A stretch of 64,000 nucleotides of DNA, taken from NCBI GenBank assembly GCA_036426205.1, contig WSYH01000085.1, positions 248,001-312,000 of the forward strand, read 5' to 3'. The position numbers and the translations under genes are program-made. The notes under the pieces are model-generated. The model did no database searches. It saw nothing but the letters and a program-made list of their open reading frames with translations, and was not told where the DNA came from. The DNA is from Ascaphus truei (Eukaryota > Chordata > Amphibia > Anura > Ascaphidae). How positions within the stretch are numbered: position 1 is the stretch's first letter; each line of letters opens with the position of its first letter. Below are positions 1 to 9,836 of the stretch, piece by piece.

Positions 1-1511
1 CTCTGAGTCTGAGAACTGTGGACTCGTAGATATGACATTTCACTCAAAAGTGCTCCCCCTGTATCCCCCCCAAATATTGAGTATACTTCTGGCAATACCT
101 ACCCCTCCCCCCTCCCCCCATCCCCCCCTCATGCAACAGGTGTCCCCCCAGGAACCCCTATGTGTCAGAGCAGGGAAATGGTAACTCATATATCATGCAT
201 ACATCAAGGTGTCCCCGACCCGTCCTCTCAGTTCCTCTCCCCCCCCTCAATGCGCCCCTTAGGGACCCCCCAGGTCTGAAGGAAAAAGGGTCTACTTGCC
301 CTGCGCTTGTCCCCACAGTGCTGGCGGTATGTGGCTCAGCGAAAACACAGAACCCAGACTTGATGCTCATTTCTAATGTGTCATAAGAGTACTGCATAAA
401 GCCTGTATACAACTGTGAGAATGCTGTCCCACCCCCCCTTCCCCTCCCTCCCCCCCTTCACCCTTCCTCCCCACCACCCTCCATCCCAAGAAGCCCCACT
501 ACTCACCTTATCTGATTCATGTATGTACTTGCACTGCTGATTTCTCATGACCTAAAGTATTCATAATGCCTATGCGTCAATAGACCTGCTGGTCAATTTA
601 AATATGCTCTAGGAGCTCTGCCTAAACCCTGTATATGCCGTTGACATTGCTGTCCTCCTCTCCCCCCCATGCCAAACCAAGGAAAAGGTTTACCTGACCC
701 ATGTTTGTATTTGCAATGTTGATTTCTCAGGATCTAAAATATCCATAGTGCCTGTGCACCAATAGACCTGCTGCTCAATCTAAATATGCTCTGGGAGCTC
801 TGCTTAAACCTTGTATATGCCTATGGCACTGCTGTCTCCCCCTGTCAGTCCCCCCCCCCCCATTTTCCCCCTCTTCCCCCCCTCTCCCATTCCTCAATAT
901 TCCCTGAAAGATGCCAAATAAGAGCAATGCTGCTATACTCTTAGTAGGCCAAAGACAAAAGGCACCAAGGTCACCCCCCCTCCCACCCTACCCCCCTCAC
1001 TCCACCCCCCCCCTCCCACCCCACCCCCTCCACCCCCTTTCCTCACCCCCTCCCCCCCTCTCCCCGCCCCCAGCAGAGATCATAGCTCACCAAAGTTGCC
1101 ACCCTTAACTGTTTGCAGTCTGGCGTTCTACCCCCCATCCACCTGCTACTTGCAGATCCACCCCTGCCTTAAATAACGAGGGTGTTGGACCTCGTATCCT
1201 GGTCTCGCCCCATGTTTGACGACCCGGAAAGTTCTCCAGGGGTTCTCGCCCCCTTCCCTTGACAACAGGGTGACCAAAAGAAACTCTTTTGGGCTCCCGG
1301 ACAGCCCGCATTCTTTCACTCCCTCATGTGTCCACCCCCCTCCCCCCCCAGCTCCCCCCCCTTCCCCCCCTCTTTGGCCCCTCCACTCTCAGAGGTCCTT
1401 ACAGGGATTACATGAGGACTTCATGCCCCCTCGCTTGGAGGACCCACCCACCCCCGACATGGGAATCACTCGGGGCCCGGGGTTTAACCCTAGGAGCCGT
1501 ACCCCTACCTA
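1..1511. other. C-rich, pyrimidine-rich spacer upstream of L1 ORF2
   Basis: There is no credible gene here. The stretch is dominated by runs of C and CT on the plus strand. It probably represents the spacer or 5' region of the L1 copy whose ORF2 starts at 1512, because the second L1 in this window also has a long, compositionally extreme spacer before ORF2. Short ORFs here have proline-rich translations that simply reflect the C runs. Confidence 0.5.
498..842. repeat. Tandem repeat, two copies, period about 182 bp
   Basis: The block containing CAATAGACCTGCTG at 578 recurs at 760 with about 85% similarity by eye. Each copy starts near CATG(T)..TGTA and ends in a C-rich tract. A third, poorer copy may lie at 362-440 (GCCTGTATAC..ATGCTGTCCC). 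The tandem arrangement in front of an L1 ORF2 resembles monomer-type LINE regulatory DNA, but that is only an inference. Confidence 0.6.
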
Positions 1512-3690
1512 ATGGCGTCAATTAAAATCATCTCCCTGAACATTAAGGGCCTTTATTCAGTTACAAAGCGTAAACTGGCTCTCCAAGAGCTTAAAAAAAA
1601 AAAATGTGATATTATTTGTATCCAGGAAACTCACTTTAATACCTCAGATCCACCCAACACATTCAAGCACACTTTCCCCCAAGCGTTCTTTGCATCCTCC
1701 CCAAACAAGAAATGAGGAGTAGCCATACTGATTAAAAATAACATCCCCTTTGCCCCAACAAAGATAATAAAAGACCCTGAGGGAAGATAGTTGCTACTAC
1801 AGGGTACCCTGTCAGGATCCCCCATCTCTATACTGAATATATACGCCCCTAATGACAATCAAATCCAATTTCTCCAGAACCTACTTGGCTCTCCTTGCTA
1901 CTACTGGTTGGAGACGTCAACATGGTCCTCTCCCCAGACCAAGACAAAATCCACTGTGCCCACGTCACCACACACCGCCCAGACACAGAAAAAGGCCAAA
2001 CAATTCTGTGAGATTATACGAAACTACTCACTGTCGGATATTTGGAGGACCCAGCATGTAGGTCAGAGGGACTACATGTTCTTCTCAGCTCCTCATCAGT
2101 CTTACTCGTGGATTGACTATTTTCTAGGCACCAATAATGTTCTCCAGGCATCCTCCCACTCCAACATAGGCCCAATTACTTGGTTAGACCATGCCCCTGT
2201 CGAACTGACCCTCTCTCTACCTTTCGTCAAAAGTTCTGCGTATAAGTGGAAATTGAATGACTCATTCCTAAACGACCCCAGGTGGTTAAGTCAATCAAAC
2301 AGAAACTAAACACCATTTTCCAAATAAATAGCGGTTCTGTATCAGCAGCAGCAATGCTCTGGGAAGCACACAAAGCTATTATCAGGGGAGACCTTATCTC
2401 ACTAGCCTCCCATAAGAAGAAAATGAAACTCAAAGCACAATAAGAACTCACAGATAAGATCTTGGCCCTAGAACTCCAACATAAGCAGACGTTCTCTAAG
2501 AGAGTGTTCAGAACCCTAGATAAAACAAGGGCAGAACTTAAACTATTGCAACTTGACGAGGTAGAGAGGGCATTGAAATGGATTAACCAAAGTTTCTACG
2601 ACAGGGACAACAAGGCAGACAAACTCCTAGCCTCAAAAATTAGAGGCGTAAAAGCCAAAGCCCAGATCACAAAAATCCACACCAAAAATGGACAGCTATC
2701 CTACAACCAAAAAAGAAATAGCGCAGAAATTTGCAAAATTCTACGAAGAACTTTACAACCTCCACCTCCCTGGCCAGGACCAGGACAGTGCCAAAATAGC
2801 CGCGGAATATCTAACTCAATGCAACCTACCATCCCTATCAGCGGAATAGCTCGAGTTCCTTAACCAAAAAATAACACAGAAAGAGCTGTCCCAAGCCATT
2901 AGTTCCCTCAAAATAGCTAAGACACCGGGCCCAGGCGGGTTTTCTAACGCATATTATAAAAAGTTCGCAGCATCCCTCTCCCCTTACCTATTGGACATGT
3001 TCAATTCCTTCTTAGATGGTGAACCAATCCCAAGTACAATCTCGGCCGCCAACCTTGCCATCATCCATAAGGAGGGAAGGGATCCACTACAATGCGGTAG
3101 TTATAGACCGATCTCCTTACTCAATACAGACCTCAAGCTTTTCAGCAAGATCCTAGCAAACAGATTGAACCCGATTCTCCCCAGACTAATTCATATAGAC
3201 CAAGTGGGCTTCGTGTCAGGAAGACAGGCCTCTGACAACACCCGCAAAATTATAGATATCATAGACCACGTCCACCTCAACAAGACCCAAGCCATGATCC
3301 TAAGCATTGATGCTGAAAAGGCATCTGACTGAATCAAATGGTCCTTTCTCGACCAAACCATGCTTAGATGTGGCTTCTCAGTCCTGTGCCTTGAGGGGGT
3401 GCGAGCCCTCTACAACAACCCCACCGCCTTCCTAAAACTCGCGGGCGGGCACTCAAACCAAATAGCAATCAAAAATGGAACCAGACAGGGTTGCCCTCTA
3501 TCCCCACTACTTATCGCCATCTCAATAGAACCACTGGCAGCCCGGATCAGGGCTGAACCTAGCATAAAAGGCATCACATTGCAGATAATGAGTATAAAAT
3601 CTCCCTTTTCGCCGATGACGTCATTCTGACCCTGGCTGACCCCCATATTTCCCTCCCCAATCTACAGAAGCTATTAGACCAATTCAGTCT
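1512..3690 (+). pseudogene. L1-clade LINE ORF2 remnant (endonuclease + reverse transcriptase)
   Basis: Broken LINE ORF2. The start is MASIKIISLNIKGL, typical of an apurinic-like endonuclease N-terminus, followed by IQETHF and, after an in-frame TGA, the GVAIL and NIYAPN blocks. The RT part has SYRPISLLNTDLK, QVGFVSGRQ, RQGCPLSPLL and LFADDVILTL (about 3605-3634), which holds the FADD catalytic box. At least five stops or frameshifts separate the pieces. RT motifs place it in the L1 superfamily. It ends abruptly inside RT near LLDQFS, where gypsy sequence starts, so thumb and C-terminal regions are missing. The copy is dead. ORF1 is not visible upstream within the window. Confidence 0.85.
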
Positions 3691-4552
3691 ACCGTCGTAG
3701 CCCTTATCACAGTGTTAATCAAGATAGGTGCATATCCCTCATCATGGTCCGAGACCGCCATCCAAGCATTCGACTTTCTCAAGAGCGCCTTTGTGTCCGC
3801 CCCTATCCTCGTCCACCCAGATCCTAAACTTCCATTTACCCTAGAAGTGGATGCTTTGGATGTCAGGGCCAGCGCAATTTTGTCTCAAAGAAGATCGCCA
3901 TTGGCAAGGTTAAACCCTTGTGCTTTCTTTTCGAAAAAAAATTCTACGGCGGAACGGAATTATAATGTGGGGAACCGGGAGCTCTTAGCAATCAAATTGG
4001 CATTAGAGGAGTTGAGGCATCTCTTAGAAGGTACAGTAAACCCCATAACCATTCTAACAGATCATAAGAACCTTCTCTACATAGAAGAGGCACGTCGACT
4101 GGGCGCTTGACAGGCTTGTTGGACACTATTCTTTCCCGGTTCAATTATATAATTTCCTTTGTCCTGGGCTCCAAAAACCTGAAGGCATATGCCCTGTCAT
4201 GGCAATTCCTTGTGGGGGATGGGTCCGTGGAACAGCTAGAGACAGTAATCCCATCCAAAATTATTATATCTGCAAATTCCTTTGACGTCATGTACAATAT
4301 CCGATCTGATCAGTCACAGGTTCCTAGGGGTCTCAATGTCCCTGAGGGGTGTTTCTTCACTGCACCGCAATATTGAAAGAAGGTCGTCGAGTGGTGTCAC
4401 TCCTCCAAATTGCTGGGACACCCTGAGACGCGGAGAACCAATGACCTCATTCAACGAACCTTCTCGTGGCCGGAAATGCTTAAGGATGTGGAGGAATTCG
4501 TCAAGGCATGTGGCACATGTGCTCACAACAATGTGCCTCGGAGCAACCAACA
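3688..4552 (+). pseudogene. Gypsy pol: RNase H and integrase zinc-binding part
   Basis: RNase H is recognisable from FTLEVDALD, the degenerate counterpart of EVDASD with the catalytic Asp region, then [21 protein letters not shown] and [13 protein letters not shown] frameshift at about 4107 leads into LSRFNYIISFVLGSKNLKA, which is the end of RNase H. The HHCC integrase zinc finger follows in another frame at about 4380-4550 (EWCHSSKLLGHPE and ACGTCAHNN). Several frameshifts and substitutions make it non-functional. The reading continues after the PLE insertion at 5399. Confidence 0.8.
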
Positions 4553-4565
4553 GGTCTCCTCCATC

Positions 4566-5398
4566 GGGGGGAGGACACAAAGCACATAAAACTTCCTCTC
4601 CAGGGTGAAAAGATCACATGGAATCAGATAACGATGTAGATAGCATATGTGGAGAAAAAACGAAAAATATAGTGCAACACAGTTTTAATTGACAAATAAT
4701 ACTAGAGCAAGGAATGCCAAGAGAACACAGCTGATGGCACGATGGAGAGTCTGCATAAAGCACACAGGTAACCTACACCCCTGAAGAAGTCCGGGCAACC
4801 GGATGAAACACGTAGGGTTACCTGTGTGCTTTGACCTGTGAAGCAGTGCAGACTTTATGCAGACTCTCCATCGTGCCATCAGCTGTGTTCTCTTCGCGTT
4901 CTCCCGCCTACACAATTTGCGGTGTTACTGACAACTACGGAGCCAGATGATCTTTCCCTTGCTAGCGGATGATTAAAGGAACTGGTCCGTGATGTCAGAC
5001 GCCGCCCGAGTGCGGAAGTAAAGGACGTGTGAAGCTGATTAGAGCCTAGCAGAGCTGCGTCTCCACTGAACCCAGAGTGGTTAAACTGCATTATTTTTTT
5101 CTGAAGCATGTGAGTGTATTGGAGCTCCTTGCTCTAGTATTATTTGTCAATTAAAACTGTGTTGCACTATATTTTCTTTTTCTCTCCACATATGCTGTCT
5201 ACATCGTTATCTGATTCCATGTGATTTTTTTCACCCTGGAGAGGAAGTTTTTTGCGCTTTGTGTCCTCCCCCCGATGTTACTTTGAGAGATTGAGAAATC
5301 TGTCACACCAGCTGCATCTCCTCTTGGTGATATTAATCTCTTCTTATTGTTTATCTATTTATATTTTTTTAAGGTTTGCACTTACTTTCCTTGCACCG
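4566..5398 (+). mobile_element. Short Penelope-like element copy with inverted arm and ribozyme-like hairpin
   Basis: The insertion is bounded by a 13-bp direct repeat GGTCTCCTCCATC (4553-4565 and 5399-5411), which is the host gypsy sequence duplicated on insertion. The first about 140 bp (4566-4705) are an inverted copy of 5103-5278, giving long arms. The middle carries a hammerhead-like fold (4760-4829). No ORF is present. The inverted arm, the 13-15 bp target duplication and the self-cleaving-type motif match what is known of Penelope-like retroelements. A related fragment lies in inverse orientation at 36140-36416. Confidence 0.7.
4760..4829 (+). ncRNA. Hammerhead ribozyme-like motif (PLE type, minimal stem III)
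   Basis: The conserved box CTGAAGA (4781-4787) fits CUGANGA. It is followed by one A, stem II GTCCGG/CCGGAT (4789-4794 with 4799-4804, one G.U pair) closed by a GCAA tetraloop, then GAAA (4805-4808). A tiny stem III (C..G, A-U) and the dinucleotide U-A at 4813-4814 would be the cleavage site. Stem I is CCC/GGG, a six-base internal bulge, then an exact 12-bp helix (4760-4771 with 4818-4829). Compact hammerheads of this form are reported for Penelope-like elements. The extra A before stem II is a deviation. Activity is untested. Confidence 0.7.
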
Positions 5399-5524
5399 GG
5401 TCTCCTCCATCCCCTGTCAATTCCAGATCGGCCTTGGAATCACTTGTTGATGGATTTTATAGTGGACCTTCCGACTTCAAAGGGGATGAATACTATCCTC
5501 TTCATCGTTGACCGCTATTCAAAG
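5399..5524 (+). pseudogene. Gypsy integrase fragment between two insertions
   Basis: This short piece of the outer element's integrase encodes [28 protein letters not shown] and FIVDRYSK, the start of the integrase catalytic core with the first catalytic Asp in MDFIVD. It is split from the preceding zinc finger by the PLE. It is split from the rest of the core (resuming at 8692 with QTHFVPL) by the inner gypsy element. The last five bases CAAAG are the target duplication of the inner element. Confidence 0.85.
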
Positions 5525-6272
5525 TGTGAGGAATCGGGGAACGCGTCCCTTGCGGCGTGCTCCCTCCTCGCTTACCTATAGTACTGCAGTTGCAGCTGCC
5601 GAAGATCCACCCCCGCTGATGCGCGCATCCTGTTACAAAGCGCTCGCGCACCCGCTCCTTCTACGCACGGCCACCGAGCATAGCTCCGTCTCCTCGGATG
5701 CGCCGCACCTCCGATGTGCGCTCTGCACGCATATTATGGCGCGCAACGAGCCCCAGCTGCGTGGCAAGTTTAGCTATGGGCCCTTGTCTCCTGCAGCCTA
5801 TCCTTGGCATCTGCGGAGGCCCCGCCTCCACTCCGCCCCCTCTCCTACTGGTTCCGGTCTCCTATAAAGGACTGGCCTCTTCTGTATACTTTGTGAACAT
5901 AACCAGTGGCGTAGCCTTTGCGTGTGCCTGTCTTGTCCAGCTCAGTCTTGTCTTGTTCTCTGCAGTAAACCTCTTGTGTACCGACCTGGCTTTGCATTTG
6001 GATTTTCTCTGGCTCTTTGACCCCTGGCTTACGGATAACGACTATGAGTACCTCTCCAACCCCAGACCACAGGCTTACGGACTCCAACTACGTGTACCTC
6101 TCCAACCCATGGACACCGGCAAGTATTGGATTAACCCTTTCTACATACCCAGACCCAGAAATGCTGCAAACCACCTTCTGGGCTCGCCCCCGCTACTGTG
6201 GGTGTTTGGCATAGTCCTTCCCACCTCAGTGCCGGGGTCAGGTCTTGTTTGTGGGCTCGCGCAAGCGTTGCA
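5525..6272 (+). repeat. 5' LTR of inner gypsy element
   Basis: 748-bp LTR from TGTGAGG to GCGTTGCA. It matches 8020-8691 closely over its last about 670 bp. It contains a TATA-like box CTATAAAGG at 5862-5870. About 30 bp downstream lies GTGAACATA, a slightly mutated copy of the transcript-start sequence discussed for the 3' LTR. Confidence 0.88.
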
Positions 6273-6273
6273 G

Positions 6274-6283
6274 TATGTTCAGC
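6274..6283 (+). promoter_or_regulatory. Putative self-priming primer-binding site (inner gypsy)
   Basis: The ten bases right after the LTR, TATGTTCAGC, are the exact reverse complement of GCTGAACATA at 8313-8322 in the 3' LTR. That sequence lies about 31 bp downstream of the TATA box, where transcription should start. No tRNA-like TGG primer site is present. This is the self-priming arrangement known for Tf1/sushi-group retrotransposons. It overlaps the probable gag start ATG at 6275. Confidence 0.75.
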
Positions 6284-7033
6284 CCAACAAACATTGACCC
6301 CCCTGAGGTGGGCCTACCCACAACTGCTTCCACTCTAGTGGGAAACATACCCCAGGAACCACGTCTTCCGACACCCAATTGGTATGCGGTTGAACCCCTA
6401 GGATGTCGAGGCTTTCTTATCCAATATGATATTCACTTTGAATTAACCCCTTCTCGCTTCCCTACCGATAGATCTAAAGTGGGTTATATCATGACATTGC
6501 TGGCCGGAGACGCTTTGGCCTGGGCATTTCCTATCTGGGAGTTAATGCATGAACTCACGCAGAACTTTCTTGTTTTAAAAAAAAGGCTTCAGCAGGTCTT
6601 TGACACTCCTGGCCGCGAGGCTACTGCGGCCTCTTCTCTTTTCCACATCACCCAGGGCTACTGGACTGTCGCGAAGTATGCTCTTGAATTTCGGACTATT
6701 GCCGCGGAGACCGGTTGGAACAATGAAGCTTAAACTGCAGCCTTCTGGCAGGGCCTCTCAGACTCTTTGAAAGATCAATTGGCTGCACATGTAAGACCCA
6801 CTGCCCTGGAAGATCTGATCTCTACATGTATACGGGTGGATCAACGCCTCCAAGAGAGACGAAGTGAACGCCAGAATACTCGTACGCCTGTACCTATTTC
6901 TCTCTCTCCTACTCTCTCTCCTTTAGTTCCAGTTTCTGAAGCACCTGAACCCATGCTGCGGGTACTCACCAGTTGTCTGTTACAGAAAAGCAGCACCGGA
7001 GAAGTGAGGGGCTATGTCTTTATTGTAGCCTAG
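6275..7033 (+). pseudogene. Gag of inner sushi-type gypsy element
   Basis: Capsid-type gag beginning MFSPTNIDPPEVG and containing FLIQYDIHFEL, AGDALAWAFPIWE, QQVFDTPGRE, YALEFRTIAAETGW and FWQGLSDSLKDQL. These are the conserved blocks of the sushi/Mart/PEG10-like gag family. An in-frame TAA at 6731 follows GWNNEA. The nucleocapsid knuckle in the overlapping frame reads [14 protein letters not shown], with the conserved His replaced by Arg, so the zinc site is broken. A frameshift links gag to pol at about 6975. Confidence 0.85.
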
Positions 7034-7039
7034 CCGGTC

Positions 7040-8019
7040 GTTTGGCATACCGCTGTCTTACGCGTCCGGGAAAACGCCAGCGGCCTATAAGGTATGATGG
7101 AATTTCTTTGGGTACCATATCTTCTTGTCCGCCTTCCAAGGAAAATATGCCAAAAAGGATCCTTCTGCCTATCATAATGGAGGGTACTGACTTTCATACT
7201 TCTGCACTTGCCTTCATCGACTCTGGGTCTGGAGGAAACTTTGTGGACCAGAATTTTGCTATAGAACATCGGATTCTTCTGCTTAGCAAGTCCATTCCCA
7301 TAGGACTCGAAGCAATAGATGACCGTCCACTTCAACCTGTCTTCATCTGCCTGGAGACTGCGATATTCACTCTTTCCACCAAGAATGGACACAAGGAACA
7401 AATCTCATGGGATGTCATTCATTCACCATCGGTGCAGGTAATCTTGGGTCTTCCCTGGTTACAATTGCATAATCCTATAATTGACTGTACTGATAAACTG
7501 CCAATACGATGGCCTGGTGCATGTCATATTCCTTGTGCTTCCCCTCCTCTTTCTCTTGCCGGTTTAGAAACTGCTGATACTGTTAAGGGTCCACTTCCTG
7601 AGGCTTATATTGCATTCCTTGACGTCTTCGATAAGGTTAGCTCTGAAGCCCTTCCACCGCATCGTCCCTTCGATTGTCCCATTGATCTCATCCCTGGTGC
7701 CATTCTCCCTAAAGGCAGATCCTACCCTTTGTCAATTCCAGAATCCCGTGCCATGTCAGAGTATATACAAGAGAACTTAAAAAAGGGATTTATAAGAAAC
7801 TCCACCTCACCTGCTGAGGCAGGCTTCTTCTTTGTGAAAAAGAAAGATGGGTCTCTCCGCCCCTGCATTGATTATAGAGGTTTAAATAAGATCACCCAGA
7901 AGAACCGGTATTCCTTACCACTCATCACAGAACTGTTCAACCGCTTACAAGGTGCCTCCATTTTCTCCAACCTTGACCTCCGCGGTGCTTATAACCTGAT
8001 ACGCATCAGGGAAGGAGAC
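7040..8019 (+). pseudogene. Pol of inner gypsy: protease and N-terminal RT, truncated
   Basis: The aspartic protease has [12 protein letters not shown] (about 7215-7250). The connecting region has [18 protein letters not shown]. The RT opening is [61 protein letters not shown] and [10 protein letters not shown]. It stops before the YLDD box at the deletion junction (8020), after which the same frame reads meaningless LTR sequence to 8286. A functional polymerase is impossible. Confidence 0.88.
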
Positions 8020-8691
8020 GAAGATCCACCCCCGCTGATGCGCGCATCCTGTTACAAAGCGCTCGCGCACCCGCTCCTTCTACGCACGGCCACCGAGCAT
8101 AGCTCCGTCTCCTCGGATGCGCCGCACCTCCGCTGTGCGCTCTGCACGCATATGATGGCGCGCAACGAGCCCCAGCTGCGTGGCAAGTTTAGCTATGGGC
8201 CCTTGTCTCCTGCAGCCTATCCTTGGCATCTGCGGAGGCCCCGCCTCCACTCCTCCCCCTCTCCTACTGGTTCCGGTCTCCTATAAAGGACTGCCTCTTC
8301 CTGTCATACTTTGCTGAACATAACCTTGTGTAGCCTTTGCGTGTGCCTGTCTTGTCCAGCTCAGTCTTGTCTTGTTCTCTGCAGTTAACCTCTCATGTAC
8401 CGACCTGGGTTTGCATTTGGATTCTCTGTGGCTCTTTGACCCCTGGCTAACGGATAACGACTACGAGTACCTCTCCAACCCCAGACCACAGGCTTACGGA
8501 CTCCAACTATGTGTACCTCTCCAACCCACGGACCCCGGCAAGTATTGGATTAACCCTTTCTACATACCGAGATCCAGCAACGCTGCAAACCACCTTCTAG
8601 GCTCGCCCCTGCTACTGTGGGTGTGTGGCATACTCCTTCCCACCTCAGTGCCGGGGTCAGGTCTTGTTTGTGGGCTCGCGCAAGCGTTACA
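8020..8691 (+). repeat. 3' LTR remnant of inner gypsy element
   Basis: Colinear with 5601-6272 but lacking the first about 75 bp. The TATA box is CTATAAAGG at 8281. GCTGAACATA at 8313-8322 is complementary to the sequence following the 5' LTR. It ends GTTACA before the duplication CAAAG. Confidence 0.9.
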
Positions 8692-9605
8692 CAAAGCAAA
8701 CTCATTTTGTCCCCTTGATGGGTCTCCAGAATTCTTCCAGGCTCGCGGATGTCTTTATCCAAGAAATCTTCTGTCTCCATGGGGTGCCACTAACCATCGT
8801 CTCTGACAGGGGCTCACAGTTTATTTCCAAATTCTGGCATGCTTTTTCTCAGAGGTTGGGCATTTCACTACGGTTTTCTTCTGGATACCACCCACAAACT
8901 AATGGACAGACGGAGAGAGCTAATCAAACCCTGGAGCAATACCTTCGGTGCTTCATAGCCAATACACAGGACAACTGGGTGGACCTTCTGCCATGGGCCG
9001 AATTTTCTCTCAATTCTCTACATAACAACTCCACTCAAGAGTCACACTTCTTCATAAATTACGGGTTCCATCTTTTCCATTTACACTCTTTCTCCCAACC
9101 CTCGTGAGTACCAGCAGTAGATAATCATATCTTCCTTCTGCAAAGCTTTTGGAAAAAGATCCAGGAGAACCTGAGAATGGCTACGGGAAGGCAGTTACTA
9201 CAGGCAGACCGCCATCAACGCCAGGTACAGGAATTCTCCCCAGGAGACAAGGTGTAGCTGTCCTCGATGAACATAAGGCTAAGGTTCCCACACTGAAGCT
9301 GGCACCCAGGTTCCTCTGTCCCTTTTCCATGGTTAGGAAGATTAACCCGGAAGCGTTTCACCTGCGTTTTCCACCCACAATGAGGATCCCTCCGGTTTTC
9401 CATGTGTCCCTGTTAAAACCAGCATTTCAAAGTCCTTGTTTACCCAAAACCACCACACTTCCACCTCCCCTTCTTGTACAAGGACAGCAGGAATAAGAGG
9501 TCCAGTCCATCCTGGATTCAAGGATCTCCAAAGGAGGGGGTTTGGCCAAGAGGAACTAATGGGTTCCCCACCGGCACCTCCACGCCCCTCGACTCATTCA
9601 AGCAT
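8692..9605 (+). pseudogene. Outer gypsy: integrase core, C-terminal part and degenerate chromodomain
   Basis: Resumes the integrase of the outer element: KQTHFVPLMGLQ, TIVSDRGSQFISKFWH (second catalytic Asp) and SGYHPQTNGQTERANQ (catalytic Glu). These are followed, after a frameshift near 9100, by LKLAPRFLCPF and MRIPPVFHVSLLKP, the usual C-terminal integrase block. In other frames at 9493-9600, VQSILDSRIS and WVPHRHLHAP correspond to the chromodomain that is intact at 33196-33340. The sequence is broken by several small deletions. Confidence 0.85.
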
Positions 9606-9616
9606 TCCATCTAAAA

Positions 9617-9788
9617 CAGTGGTTCCCAACTCCAATCCTCAAGGACCACTAACAGTGCAGGTTTTAAGGCAATCCTCTCATTAGCACAGGTGGCCCAATC
9701 ATTGTGACTGAACCACCTGTTCTCAAGCCGGGGTATCCTTAAAACCTGCAATGTTAATGGTCGTTGAGGACTGGGTTTGGAATCACTG
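9617..9788. mobile_element. hAT-type MITE
   Basis: 172-bp palindromic element with ends CAGTGGTTCCCAAC and TTTGGAATCACTG. It is flanked by the 8-bp near-duplication ATCTAAAA/AACTAAAA (9609-9616 and 9789-9796). End sequence and 8-bp duplication fit hAT elements. It is inserted between the chromodomain region and the 3' LTR of the outer gypsy. Confidence 0.8.
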
Positions 9789-9836
9789 AACTAAAACATC
9801 TAAACCACCTTGGAAATGCCTGGAGGTTGCTTCTGA

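Larger units (their letters stand above)
5525..8691 (+). mobile_element. Inner chromodomain-clade gypsy element, internally deleted, nested in integrase
   Basis: The element starts TGTGAGG and ends GTTACA, and is flanked by the exact 5-bp duplication CAAAG (5520-5524 and 8692-8696). The 5' LTR is 5525-6272 and the 3' LTR remnant is 8020-8691. Between them are gag, protease and the first half of RT. RT ends at IREGDE and then jumps directly into LTR sequence, so RT fingers/palm end, RNase H, integrase and the first about 75 bp of the 3' LTR are deleted. The junction lies in a shared CGAAG, which suggests a microhomology-mediated deletion. It inserted into the outer element's integrase codon for Lys in DRYSK. 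Confidence 0.9.

Noticed and set aside
911..1525. Proline-rich ORFs upstream of the first L1
   Set aside because: They follow from C-rich sequence; no start context, domain or conservation in the other L1.
7030..7401. 123-codon minus-strand ORF opposite the inner gypsy protease
   Set aside because: Shadow of the plus-strand pol frame, which has clear protease and RT motifs.
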